Assembly (NCBI GenBank): GCA_902523435.1
Contig: CABYZM010000017.1
Coordinates: forward strand, 1 to 32,940
Source: an uncultured SAR116 cluster alpha proteobacterium
GTDB lineage: Bacteria > Pseudomonadota > Alphaproteobacteria > Puniceispirillales > Puniceispirillaceae
Reading direction: 5' to 3'
Length of the DNA: 32,940 nt
The notes under the pieces were generated by a model. It searched no databases. It was not told the DNA's origin and saw nothing but the letters and a program-made list of their open reading frames with translations. Of this stretch, positions 17,793 to 26,062 are shown piece by piece (the stretch's first letter is position 1; each line of letters begins with the position of its first letter). Made by a program: the position numbers and the translations under genes.

Positions 17793-19244
17793 TTAACCAA
17801 CAGAACCTTCAAGGCTGATCCCAATAAGCTTCTGGGCTTCAACCGCAAATTCCATAGGTAGCTCTTTCATAACTTCTTTACAAAAGCCGTTCACGATTAG
17901 AGACACAGCCTCTTCCTCGTCTAATCCACGCTGCAGGCAGTAAAACAGCTGGTCTTCAGAAATGCGTGATGTGGTAGCTTCATGTTCAATTTTGGCAGAT
18001 GGATTGCGCGACACCATATACGGGACTGTATGCGCCCCACATGTATCACCAACCAAAAGTGAGTCACACTGGGTAAAATTCCGGCTATTCTCAGCAGCCT
18101 TGTTCATCTCGACGAGACCGCGATATGTGTTGTTTGACCGCCCGGCAGAGATGCCTTTGGAGATAATGGTTGAGCGCGACCCTTCCCCCAAATGAATCAT
18201 TTTTGTACCGGTATCTGCTTGCTGCGCGCCGTTTGTTACTGCAACCGAATAAAATTCTCCCACAGAATCCTTCCCCTTTAATACACAGGATGGATATTTC
18301 CAAGTTATTGCTGATCCGGTTTCCACCTGAGTCCAGGAAATTTTTGACCTATCTCCGCGGCAGGCACCGCGCTTAGTGACAAAATTATAAATGCCACCCT
18401 TGCCGGTTTCATCACCCGGATACCAGTTCTGCACAGTTGAATATTTTATCTCAGCATCGGCCTGCGCAACAAGTTCGACAACTGCTGCATGAAGCTGGTT
18501 TTCATCACGCTGGGGGGCTGTACAGCCTTCGAGATAAGAGACGTAAGAGCTATCTTCAGCAATAATCAACGTGCGTTCAAACTGACCCGTGTTTTTCTCA
18601 TTAATCCGAAAATAAGTGGACAATTCCATCGGACAGCGCACGCCATCAGGAATGTAAACAAAAGATCCATCGGTAAACACAGCCGAATTCAGCGCAGAAA
18701 AATAATTATCCGATACTGGAACCACAGATCCCATATATTTGCGGACTAGATCTGGATATTCGCGGATAGCCTCTGAAATGGGGCAGAATATAACTCCAGC
18801 TTTAGCCAGCTCTTCACGAAACGTTGTAGCCACGGATACAGAATCAAAAACCGCGTCTACAGCCACACCAGCCAGCATTTTCTGTTCATTCAGCGGGATA
18901 CCTAATTTTTCGTACGTGCGCAGCAGCTCTGGATCCACCTCATCAAGAGATTTTGGCGCTTCAGCTGATTTCGGCGCTGCGTAATAATATATATCATCAT
19001 AATCGATTGGCGGGACATTCAGCTTGGCCCAGTCAGGCGGTGTCATCTTCAGCCAATACCGGTAGGCCTTCAGACGCCAGTCAAGCATCCATTCGGGTTC
19101 CAGCTTCTTGGCAGAAATAAAACGAATAACATCTTCTGACAGTCCCCTTGGGGCTTTTTCTGTCTCAATATCCGTCACAAAGCCGTATTTATAGGCTCCA
19201 GTCGCCTGTTCAACGGCTTCAATGGTTTCAACTGTCGCTACCAT
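17793..19244 (-). CDS. sufB: Fe-S assembly scaffold protein SufB
   Basis: A 483-residue main scaffold protein. Recognisable blocks are [56 protein letters not shown] and [11 protein letters not shown] near the C-terminus, where conserved cysteines and the cluster-assembly region lie. It is close to full length for the family. GGGTAG lies before the ATG. It is the first structural gene after the regulator, from which it is separated by 35 bases. Confidence 0.97.
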   Translation of the reverse strand: MVATVETIEAVEQATGAYKYGFVTDIETEKAPRGLSEDVIRFISAKKLEPEWMLDWRLKAYRYWLKMTPPDWAKLNVPPIDYDDIYYYAAPKSAEAPKSLDEVDPELLRTYEKLGIPLNEQKMLAGVAVDAVFDSVSVATTFREELAKAGVIFCPISEAIREYPDLVRKYMGSVVPVSDNYFSALNSAVFTDGSFVYIPDGVRCPMELSTYFRINEKNTGQFERTLIIAEDSSYVSYLEGCTAPQRDENQLHAAVVELVAQADAEIKYSTVQNWYPGDETGKGGIYNFVTKRGACRGDRSKISWTQVETGSAITWKYPSCVLKGKDSVGEFYSVAVTNGAQQADTGTKMIHLGEGSRSTIISKGISAGRSNNTYRGLVEMNKAAENSRNFTQCDSLLVGDTCGAHTVPYMVSRNPSAKIEHEATTSRISEDQLFYCLQRGLDEEEAVSLIVNGFCKEVMKELPMEFAVEAQKLIGISLEGSVG

Positions 19245-19279
19245 ATTTTGCTACCCAATCTTCACGTTCGTCATTAGTT

Positions 19280-19735
19280 TCATGTGCTTGTCTGTATATT
19301 TTGAGCTGATGCTGGATCAGGAAAAAGAGTGGCCGGATCAAATAAGTCAGCGAGACTTACAGATAAAAGCGCTTCTCTGAGGGCTGTATTCACACGGTTC
19401 CAATTGCCCCCCATAAAACAGCCCTGCTGCACAGAACATGGCTCTTCCGCCCCATCAACACAAGCTGTAAGGGCGATTGGTCCCTCAATAGCCTCAACTA
19501 CCTCTGCAATACTGATTCTGTTAACCGGTCGAGACAGCTGACAACCGCCACGAATACCACGTTGTGTTCGCACCAGATCTGCTGCCACCAACGCTTTTAT
19601 TACCTTCGCAGCTGTTGCTTGTGTGAGCTGAGCAGCCTCGGCAATCTGCCCACTGGACACCAAATTGTCCTGGCGACTGTGTAACACACCCAGCACTAGA
19701 ATGGCGTAATCTGTCATTCGGTTAAGCCGAAGCAT
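19280..19735 (-). CDS. Rrf2-family (IscR-like) SUF system regulator
   Basis: A 151-residue Rrf2 winged-helix repressor. The DNA-binding domain covers residues 1-70 (RMTDYAILVLG, then IAEAAQLTQATAAKVIKAL and RTQRGIRGGCQLSRP). Three cysteines in the cluster-binding loop, Cys92, Cys100 and Cys106, match the spacing expected for a cluster sensed by IscR-type regulators. AGGAA abuts the ATG. It leads the suf operon and would be expected to repress it when clusters are plentiful, through sites upstream of its own gene. Confidence 0.9.
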   Translation of the reverse strand: MLRLNRMTDYAILVLGVLHSRQDNLVSSGQIAEAAQLTQATAAKVIKALVAADLVRTQRGIRGGCQLSRPVNRISIAEVVEAIEGPIALTACVDGAEEPCSVQQGCFMGGNWNRVNTALREALLSVSLADLFDPATLFPDPASAQNIQTST

Positions 19736-19797
19736 TTCCTAATTAATTTTTCCCATCTGTCACAGCCCTTCACCCTCAATTACAAAACATCGTATTT

Positions 19798-19816
19798 GCG
19801 AATGATTATCATAAAC
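19798..19816 (-). promoter_or_regulatory. Fur-like operator upstream of the suf operon
   Basis: On the minus strand the 19 bases read GTTTATGATAATCATTCGC. This matches the classical Fur box GATAATGATAATCATTATC at 15 of 19 positions, with the central 12 bases (ATGATAATCATT) identical. It lies about 63 bases before the start codon of the Rrf2 regulator. Fur control of suf is known in enterobacteria; its use here is inferred. Confidence 0.6.
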
Positions 19817-19822
19817 AGGACT

Positions 19823-19847
19823 ATATTGGTCTTATTTAGTCAACATA
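19823..19847 (-). promoter_or_regulatory. IscR type-1-like operator upstream of the suf operon
   Basis: On the minus strand this 25-base site contains GACTAAATAAGAC flanked by TATGTT and CAATAT. Compared with the IscR type-1 consensus it agrees at 18 of 25 positions by my count, including the GACT half and most of the AGTC half. A possible -10 box, TATAGT, overlaps its downstream end (minus strand, about 19820-19825). It would suit autorepression by the adjacent regulator. Confidence 0.5.
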
Positions 19848-19928
19848 AGAAATGCTGCGTCAAAAGCAAGTCAACCTTTGACAATTTAGGCTTCTAATTT
19901 GATAAATTTTACAGTTTTTTCGGATGGT

Positions 19929-19946
19929 GGCAGATCTAGGTCTGCC
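19929..19946. repeat. Perfect inverted repeat downstream of hspQ
   Basis: GGCAGA-TCTAGG-TCTGCC is a perfect 6-bp stem with a 6-base loop, 14 bases beyond the hspQ stop. No T-run follows on the minus strand, so it is at best a Rho-assisted or RNA-stabilising hairpin. Confidence 0.4.
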
Positions 19947-19959
19947 ATAAGCACCAGTT

Positions 19960-20301
19960 TTAGTTAAAGGCTTCTCGCCTTAACTGATATCTGCCTTCTT
20001 CAAGGCCTGCGAACACATCTTCAATATCAGGATGCCCAACGGGCCCATTTTCATCATCAGATAAAAGATTTTGCTGTGATACATAGGCAGAATAATAACT
20101 ATCAGCATTCTCAGCCAACAAATGATAAAAAGGCTGCTCACGTGCAGGACGAACATCTTCTGGAATGGATGCGTACCATTCTTCTGTGTTATCGAATTCA
20201 GGATCAACATCGACGATTACGCCCCGGAATGGGTAATGACGATGACGTACGATATCACCAATACAGAATAAAGGCTTATGTGTCGGTTTTGTTTTTGTCA
20301 T
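19960..20301 (-). CDS. hspQ: Heat shock protein HspQ
   Basis: A 113-residue protein of the YccV/HspQ family (hemimethylated-DNA-binding domain). The blocks FCIGDIVRHRHYPFRGVIVDVDPEF and EQPFYHLLAEN, then YVSQQNLL, cover nearly the whole protein. HspQ modulates Lon protease specificity in enterobacteria. It follows rpmF by 17 bases on the same strand and may be co-transcribed with it. Confidence 0.92.
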   Translation of the reverse strand: MTKTKPTHKPLFCIGDIVRHRHYPFRGVIVDVDPEFDNTEEWYASIPEDVRPAREQPFYHLLAENADSYYSAYVSQQNLLSDDENGPVGHPDIEDVFAGLEEGRYQLRREAFN

Positions 20302-20318
20302 CAGGCAGCCTGAGGCTC

Positions 20319-20504
20319 TCAGAACCGGTCTTTGACCTTAAGAACTTGCTTACCATCGTACATACCCGTTTTGAGGTCAATGTGATGTGGCCGATGCAGT
20401 TCACCAGTTACCTTGTCTTCAACATAGGCATCACTCTTAATCGAATCATGGGCCCGGCGCATGTCCCGCTTGGATTTGCTAATTTTACTCTTTGGAACAG
20501 CCAT
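20319..20504 (-). CDS. rpmF: 50S ribosomal protein L32
   Basis: The ATG at 20504 gives the standard 61-residue protein starting [17 protein letters not shown] and containing HRPHHID. An upstream in-frame start at 20522 would add six residues and is not the family start. This form lacks zinc-ligand cysteines, as is typical of alphaproteobacterial L32. It is transcribed with hspQ. Confidence 0.96.
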   Translation of the reverse strand: MAVPKSKISKSKRDMRRAHDSIKSDAYVEDKVTGELHRPHHIDLKTGMYDGKQVLKVKDRF

Positions 20505-20612
20505 TGTCTTTATTTCCCGCATTCAGCACTCTAGACCATCCCCAGAGCAGCTTCTATTTTCATCCGCACAAGCCTGTTTTATTCGCCTGAACAAATGGTG
20601 AAAAGATAAAAT

Positions 20613-20688
20613 TGGTGGAGCCAGACGGGATCGAACCGACGACCTCATGCTTGCAAAGCACGCGCTCTCCCAGCTGAGCTATGGCCCC
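20613..20688 (-). tRNA. tRNA-Ala (anticodon TGC)
   Basis: A 76-base tRNA on the minus strand with acceptor GGGGCCA paired to TGGCTCC. This creates the G3:U70 wobble pair that is the alanine identity element. The anticodon loop is CTTTGCAAG with anticodon TGC, the T loop is TTCGATC, and CCA is encoded at 20613-20615. Confidence 0.98.
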
Positions 20689-20810
20689 TTAACACTTTAT
20701 AACCTTACTTACCTTTAAAGTTAGGAGATAAGTGCAGGCTCTATATGGGTGAAATACCTATTAAGGTCAAGCTAAATCTCACACATGCAGACGGTTTTTG
20801 GACAAATATT

Positions 20811-21903
20811 CTATTCCGCAGCTGTAAGATAGTGAAGGGCCTCAATTACAGCTGGGTGCACCAATTTGCCTTGATGTACAATTAGACCAGCAGCCAGATG
20901 TGAGTCAGTTTCAAGAGCCGCAATGCCGTTTTCTGCAAGCGCCAACACAAACGGTAATGTCGCGTTATTTAGAGCCTCAGATGAGGTGAGCGGCACCGCA
21001 CCTGGCATATTTGCCACACAATAATGGACAATTCCATCAACCACATAGGTAGGGTCCTGATGCGTTGTCGGACGTGATGTTTCAAAACAGCCCCCCTGAT
21101 CAATCGCAACGTCAACCAGCACTGCCTCTGGCTTCATTAGCTTCAGCTGCGCACAAGAAACAAGCTGCGGTGCAGATGCCCCTGGAATGAGAACCGCGCC
21201 AATGATCACATCTGCCGATAAGAGAGCTTCAGCCAGTGCCGCATCTGTTGAATAGCGGGTCTCCACAGCTGCCCCAAAAATATCGGACAAATAACGCAGT
21301 CTCCGCAATGACTTGTCAAATATAGTCACACGTGTGCCTAAACCCACGGCCAGACGCGCCGCATTTGCCCCAACAACACCGCCACCAATAATAACAATAT
21401 CCGCAGCTTTTTTACCTGGTACACCAGAGACTAAAAGACCGCGCCCCCCTTCATGCGCTTTTAGACAGGATGCCCCTTCAATGACGGACAGGCGTCCTGC
21501 AACCTCTGACATGGGGGCCAACAAGGGCAGGCCACCCTGATCATCAGTGATGGTTTCATAGGCAATCGCGCTGCATCCAGATTCTATTAAGCCAGCTGCC
21601 TGATCGGCATCAGCTGCCAGATGAAGATAGGTAAACAGAATCTGCTCAGATGTCAGGCGTGCCCATTTTGCTGGCTGCGGCTCCTTGACTTTTACAACCA
21701 TCTGGGCCTGCTGGAATACCGCTTCAGCCATGCTAAGAATCTCTGCACCAGCTTCTACATAATCTGCATCAGATGCCGCAATACCGCGCCCGGCACCCGT
21801 TTCAACATAAACATTATAGCCTTTTGCGGTTAATTCCTTAACAGATGACGGAACCAACCCTATGTTCATTTGCTTTGCTCTCAGCAGGCACACCTATGCG
21901 CAT
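20811..21903 (-). pseudogene. ald: Alanine dehydrogenase with a frameshift near its 5' end
   Basis: Most of the gene is a normal alanine dehydrogenase (alanine + NAD to pyruvate, ammonia and NADH): VKVKEPQP, FTYLHLAADADQ with the catalytic His, VIIGGGVVGANAARLAVGLG as the NAD fold, and CVANMPGAVP. The natural start is the ATG at 21903, which has a strong AAAGGGGAGA site and encodes MRIGVPAESKANEHRVG. That frame stops at 21838 after 21 codons; the rest, LVPSSVKEL onward, lies in another frame. Exactly five bases are missing at about 21853-21863 relative to the family. A GTG at 21893 could start a shortened protein, but it would lose Arg15, which binds substrate in this family. Genuine lesion, assembly error and recoding are all possible. 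Confidence 0.85.
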
Positions 21904-21908
21904 GACAC

Positions 21909-21918
21909 TCTCCCCTTT
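21909..21918 (-). promoter_or_regulatory. Ribosome-binding site of the original ald start
   Basis: AAAGGGGAGA on the minus strand lies five bases before the ATG at 21903. It supports that ATG as the ancestral start and shows that the short out-of-frame N-terminal peptide should still be translated. Confidence 0.75.
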
Positions 21919-21939
21919 ACTGGCTTTGCTTGCAGGTTT

Positions 21940-22100
21940 GCATTCATCTCAGAATTAGAAACTTACAGGGATTTGCCAAAAATGAGATTGTGAAATTATG
22001 CGCATCAAAAATAATTTTCTAAACATTTATCAACTTTTATGATAAAAATACGATGATTATTGTGCAATTTATTATTTTATAAAAATAAATTATTTACAGC
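21940..22100. promoter_or_regulatory. AT-rich divergent control region between ald and the Lrp-type regulator
   Basis: The region is very AT-rich (for example ATTATTTTATAAAAATAAATT near 22072) and lies between two divergent genes, a common setting for Lrp/AsnC-family binding. I can see the composition but not a defined operator. Confidence 0.45.
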
Positions 22101-22110
22101 AGGAGGCGAA

Positions 22111-22569
22111 ATGGACAAATTGGACCGGTCAATACTTTCCATTCTTCAGGAAAATGCGCGGATTTCTAATGTTGATCTGGCTGACAGAATCGGTTTATCC
22201 GCATCAGCCTGTCTGCGGCGCGTCGCCCAGCTGGAAAAGGATGGCCTTATTACTGGCTACCATGCAAATCTTAGCCTGGAGAAGCTTGGCCATTCTGTTC
22301 TGGTGCTGGTGCATATTACACTGCAGGGCCAGTCAAAAGAAATGCTGCAGGATTTTGAGACTGCAGTCGGCAATATACCCCAGATTCTAGCCTGTTTTTT
22401 GCTGGCTGGCGAAAGTGACTATCTGTTGCGGGTAGCGGCAAAAGATGTGGCTGATTATGGTCGGATACATTCAGATTTTCTTGCAGCATTGCCACATGTT
22501 ATGCGCATGGAAAGTAATTTTGTGTTGCGTGAAGTCACCAACCGCGGCCTGTCTGCAGACAGTATTTAA
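22111..22569 (+). CDS. Lrp/AsnC-family regulator, probable regulator of alanine dehydrogenase
   Basis: A 152-residue regulator: N-terminal helix-turn-helix (LDRSILSILQENARISNVDLADRIGLSASACLRRV) and a C-terminal RAM ligand domain (VLVLVHITLQG, GESDYLLRV). The ATG at 22111 was chosen because AGGAGG at 22101-22106 precedes it and the family starts MDKLDR; an open frame reaches back to 22060. Its divergent position next to ald is the usual arrangement for AldR-type activators that respond to alanine or other amino acids. Its stop shares bases with the convergent selO stop. Confidence 0.9.
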   Translation: MDKLDRSILSILQENARISNVDLADRIGLSASACLRRVAQLEKDGLITGYHANLSLEKLGHSVLVLVHITLQGQSKEMLQDFETAVGNIPQILACFLLAGESDYLLRVAAKDVADYGRIHSDFLAALPHVMRMESNFVLREVTNRGLSADSI

Positions 22570-23960
22570 GCGCGCAAGCGCCGACCAAAAGCACGGATGT
22601 CCTGAAGGGATTGGGTGAATTCCGACCAATCATCTGAGGCAGCAATTGGTGCCCATATCCGCTCAACAACATCAATTTCAAGCGAGATAAGCGGGGCGGC
22701 CCGCATAGCCTGAACAGCTGTTTTGCTCTGTCGCGGCGATAATGAAGATGCGTAATCAGCGAGCTTGACCAGTTCAGCAGAATTACGCCAGGCTGGATCA
22801 GCAAACTTGTCCGGCCTGTGCCCCCCATACAACTCGTGAAACAGCTTGTCCCAACCGATTTGGCTTGCTTTGGCAGCCTCAAAGAACAGAGCTGACAATT
22901 GGCTTGCATCGTCATCATTGCCCTCTAAGCCGAGGCGCCAGCGTAACCGGCGGGCGAGATTGCGTTCCATGGAAGAATAGAAGCTTGACAGCGTTTCTGC
23001 CAATACCTCCGCGTCTACAATTTCCACAAAACAGTCTGCCAGCCGGCACAAAGCCCACATTGCTGCTGCGGGCTGGCGGCCGTAAGCATAGCGGCCTGTT
23101 TGATCGAAATAGGCGGCAGTAAAACCTGGATCGCAATAAGGCAGAAACCGCCATGGCCCGTAATCAAAACTCTCCCCTGTGATGTTGAAATTATCTGTAT
23201 TCAGCACGCCATGAACAAACCCAGCGACCATCCATCCCGCAACCATCTCAGACACACGCTCTGCTAGTTCCGGCAAAAAAGATAGGATCAGCTGTTTATA
23301 TGCCAGATCTGAGTCGAGTTCAGGATAGTAATGACGCACTGTGTGGCGCAGCAACTTTTCAAGATTGTCTGCCTGCCCCAAATAGGCAAGTCGCTGAAAA
23401 CTTCCAATTCTAATATGACTATGCAGCAGCCGAACCAAAACAGATGAGCGTGTGGGAGACGGCTCATCATGCCGCTCAAGTGCTTCACCAGTTTCAATCA
23501 GACTGAAGCTCTGTGATGTCGGCACATTTAGGGAAGCTAGCAATTCGGTCGCCAAAACCTCACGCACGCCGCCTTTCAAGGTCAGGCGTCCATCAGCAGT
23601 GCGTGCATAGGGCGTTCGCCCAGACCCTTTAGTTCCCAGATCAAGAAGGTGACCTGTCTGCTGGTCTTTATATTGCGCAAACAAAAAACCCCGCCCATCC
23701 CCCAGCTCCGGATTGTAGGTACCGAACTGATGCCCGTGATAGCGAAGCGCAAGCGGCTCAGACAAGCTGCCCTTTAAAGGTATAAACCGGCCAAAATGAT
23801 CAATGAATTGTTCGTCTGAAAGGTCCTGAAGGCCAATTTGCTCTGCAGCCCGCTGATTGCGATAACGGAGAATATACTGGGGAAAGCGCGCCGGGGTAAC
23901 GACGTCATAAAAGGCCGGGCCAAGCCGGGTATGTATAGTTTGTGGCTCTGCTGTCGACAT
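22566..23960 (-). CDS. selO: Protein adenylyltransferase SelO (YdiU)
   Basis: A 464-residue pseudokinase-fold enzyme that transfers AMP to Ser, Thr or Tyr of target proteins. Conserved blocks are YHGHQFGTYNPELGDGRG, DLGTKGSGRTPYARTADG, LKGGVREVLATELL, HGVLNTDNFNITG and DYGPWRFLPYCDPGF. AGGTGA lies before the ATG at 23960; a TTG one codon upstream is less likely. The length is slightly shorter than the E. coli protein, with no sign of a C-terminal selenocysteine motif. In known members it is linked to redox stress and S-glutathionylation. Confidence 0.95.
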   Translation of the reverse strand: MSTAEPQTIHTRLGPAFYDVVTPARFPQYILRYRNQRAAEQIGLQDLSDEQFIDHFGRFIPLKGSLSEPLALRYHGHQFGTYNPELGDGRGFLFAQYKDQQTGHLLDLGTKGSGRTPYARTADGRLTLKGGVREVLATELLASLNVPTSQSFSLIETGEALERHDEPSPTRSSVLVRLLHSHIRIGSFQRLAYLGQADNLEKLLRHTVRHYYPELDSDLAYKQLILSFLPELAERVSEMVAGWMVAGFVHGVLNTDNFNITGESFDYGPWRFLPYCDPGFTAAYFDQTGRYAYGRQPAAAMWALCRLADCFVEIVDAEVLAETLSSFYSSMERNLARRLRWRLGLEGNDDDASQLSALFFEAAKASQIGWDKLFHELYGGHRPDKFADPAWRNSAELVKLADYASSLSPRQSKTAVQAMRAAPLISLEIDVVERIWAPIAASDDWSEFTQSLQDIRAFGRRLRA

Positions 23961-24107
23961 CAATTGTCACCTAACACGGATTTTCAGTCGACTTTCGCAA
24001 TTTCGACTTTGGAAGCGTGGGCAGAATAGACAAGCAAAATTTACCTGCCTAGCCTATTTTTCATAAAAGGAGTAATCCACTTCTAATCCAACCAGGAGAA
24101 TAGTGAT

Positions 24108-24424
24108 ATGGATGCATTTGTTTCAGCTCTGCAGCCAATTGAAACCGCACAAGGCCTACCAAACAGCTGTTACACTGACCCAGCTATGTTTCAAATTGAA
24201 AAAAGCAGCCTCGCTCCAAACCAGATGGGCTGAGTTTGAGCAGGAACTATATTTCGGCGGCGATGTGGAAAGATGTGTTAATGGAAGATATCGCGGTTTT
24301 AGAAGGTATGCAAGCTGGACGTATGGCCCCGTCTTATGACGGTGGAAAATTTTCTGCAGTTATGGACTTTCCAACACATCATTTTTATAAATGGGTGGCG
24401 CAACGTTTGATACAGACAGGCTAA
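24108..24424 (+). pseudogene. Remnant of a Rieske ring-hydroxylating oxygenase alpha subunit
   Basis: The ATG at 24108 has a good ribosome-binding site (CCAGGAGAA) and encodes an N-terminus like family members (GLPNSCYTDPAMFQIEKSSL), but a TGA occurs at 24231. In a second frame from about 24260 the family C-terminus is recognisable (EDIAVLEGMQAGRMAPSY, then FPTHHFYKWVAQRL) and ends at TAA 24424. The whole middle is missing, including the Rieske Cys/His cluster and the mononuclear iron site. About 320 bases remain of a gene that is usually above 1,100. The function would have been oxygenation of an aromatic or quaternary-amine substrate. It cannot be active. Confidence 0.75.
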
Positions 24425-24463
24425 GGTAATTTGCTGATTTAGATGGAGCAGTTCGAGAGTTAA

Positions 24464-25189
24464 TTAAATAGAGCCGCTGTTCTGCAGCTCAGCTTCGAAC
24501 ATTTGGCTAAGCTTACCTGACAAAACATAGTCACGGATAAAATCACCAAGCCGCTCAAATTCAGTGTAAAAACGAGTTCCTTTTGCCTCTCCTAGACCTT
24601 TGAATTCAGCAGACATTTGGCGGACAAGCGACAAATCAGATAGAGGCGGGGCAAGAACAACATTTAGCCCCTCAAGAATTTGAGAAATAGCAGACAGGTC
24701 GCGTTGTGCAGGAGGAATGCGGTTGGGAACGATGATAAGGTGGGGGGTAACAGACCCACTGCTTTCTTTCCGCTCATCCATCTCGCGCACAAATTCAACA
24801 GTTGGCCGTAAATCAGCCCAGGACAGTGAAGTTGGGATGATAATACATTCACACATCATCGCGATTTGCCAAACATTACCCGGCCACCCTGCGCCAGTAT
24901 CCACAATGGTCAGAGACTCTGCATTCGAGCGCATGCGGCGCATGATACTGTCCAGCGTAACAAGACTAAGACCATCAAACCGATCGCTGACAGGAACATG
25001 ACGGATATCACGTTCGTCAGCAACAGAACCAAGCAGTTCAAAGGATGTACCTTGACGATCTGTATCCAACATCTGAATCGAGCGTTTAGGAAAACATGTC
25101 CTAAAATAATCATATAGAAAAGCCGAAATCGTGCTTTTCCCCACACCGCCTTTGATGTTACCCACAAAAATGGACTGGCCTTGTTCCAT
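24464..25189 (-). CDS. Orphan ParA/MinD-like P-loop ATPase
   Basis: A 241-residue protein with a deviant Walker A motif GNIKGGVGKST (residues 10-20), the second conserved aspartate region MLDTDRQGTSFELLG (about 40-54) and a switch-like TIVDTGAGWPG (about 93-103). These place it with ParA/MinD/MipZ ATPases, which position DNA or protein assemblies. No parB or minE-like gene is adjacent and the window is not near a visible replication origin, so it is not an ordinary chromosome ParA. AGGAT precedes the ATG. It is the third gene of a same-strand group with two single-pass membrane proteins (gaps 114 and 132 bases). Confidence 0.75.
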   Translation of the reverse strand: MEQGQSIFVGNIKGGVGKSTISAFLYDYFRTCFPKRSIQMLDTDRQGTSFELLGSVADERDIRHVPVSDRFDGLSLVTLDSIMRRMRSNAESLTIVDTGAGWPGNVWQIAMMCECIIIPTSLSWADLRPTVEFVREMDERKESSGSVTPHLIIVPNRIPPAQRDLSAISQILEGLNVVLAPPLSDLSLVRQMSAEFKGLGEAKGTRFYTEFERLGDFIRDYVLSGKLSQMFEAELQNSGSI

Positions 25190-25303
25190 TTTTTATCCTG
25201 TCTTTATATTTAAAGTTCATAACTCTGCAAAATAACTGCCAATGTATCATAAACGCCATAATTAGGACAGTTTAAAGCTCTACCTTACCATTTTAAGGCA
25301 ATC

Positions 25304-25930
25304 TTAAAAAGAAACAGGAGAACCCACCCAAACCAGCCTTTGTTTTCTGTCACAATAACCCACAGACAGACTGTTGGCCACTGAAGACAGATTATCTAAC
25401 AAAGTAGCCGGCTGGACAATAATCACGCCTGTCCAATTTTCTAGCCGACCCTCCCAGCTCTGTCCAGGAGCAGAGATATAAATAGGCGAAGGTAAACCGC
25501 GGCAACTTGCCAGCAAGTCACCCGAATGCGGCACATCCACAAAGGCAAAAGCAGGGGCGGTTGCATGATCAGCCGAATAAATATTTTTTAAACCTTCGAG
25601 AGGTTGTCCAGGAGCAACCATATCCTGGAAACAAGTGGATAAAGGCTTCTGAGCACGCTGACAACGTTCAGGGGTAAGTCCTGCATTCCGTATTCGCACT
25701 TTATGAGACGCTGCGATCCAGTCAGCAACAGACTGGGCCCGGCTGGTCATTTGAACAGTATGGTTTTTCATTATCTGGTTATTAAAAAACACAGCCCCAA
25801 AAACAAACAGGCAAAACAGACCTGTAATAAAAATACTGACTTCGAGTTGGGATAAGCGCCGATCTAGAATGGCTTGTTCATGCAGGTTTGTATGAGCAGT
25901 TCCTTTGCTTGCCTGTTGTTCTTTTGCCAT
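25304..25930 (-). CDS. Single-pass membrane protein with cysteine-containing exported domain, unknown function
   Basis: A 208-residue protein not recognised as a known family. Residues 1-30 are cytoplasmic and charged. A transmembrane segment follows (about 31-52, SIFITGLFCLFVFGAVFF), then an exported domain with four cysteines (ERCQRA, STCFQD, ASCRGL, GYCDRK) that could form two disulfides. The segment before the helix, RRLSQLEVSIF, has a Glu at the fifth place after the arginines and loosely recalls type IV pilin-like signals, but the usual Gly before the cut site is missing. It lies between the ParA-like gene and another membrane protein, all on the minus strand. Confidence 0.6.
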   Translation of the reverse strand: MAKEQQASKGTAHTNLHEQAILDRRLSQLEVSIFITGLFCLFVFGAVFFNNQIMKNHTVQMTSRAQSVADWIAASHKVRIRNAGLTPERCQRAQKPLSTCFQDMVAPGQPLEGLKNIYSADHATAPAFAFVDVPHSGDLLASCRGLPSPIYISAPGQSWEGRLENWTGVIIVQPATLLDNLSSVANSLSVGYCDRKQRLVWVGSPVSF

Positions 25931-25967
25931 CAGCTAAACTTCATCATCCTCTAATTTACCAATATAA

Positions 25968-25980
25968 TTGCCTCAGGCAA
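25968..25980. repeat. Short perfect palindrome between two membrane-protein genes
   Basis: TTGCCTCAGGCAA is symmetric about a single central base. It lies in the 132-base gap between the two membrane-protein genes and could be an operator half-pair or the base of a small hairpin. Evidence is limited to the symmetry. Confidence 0.3.
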
Positions 25981-26062
25981 AGAGCATAATCAACTGCGAT
26001 GACCTTTACTATGGTCAGTCTTGTCGGTTATTTGACATTGGAAAAGACTTGGAAAAATCAGA

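Noticed and set aside
24464-25189. ParA-like gene as part of a chromosome or plasmid partition locus
   Set aside because: No parB, no parS-like palindromes and no replication genes are near; the neighbours are membrane proteins.
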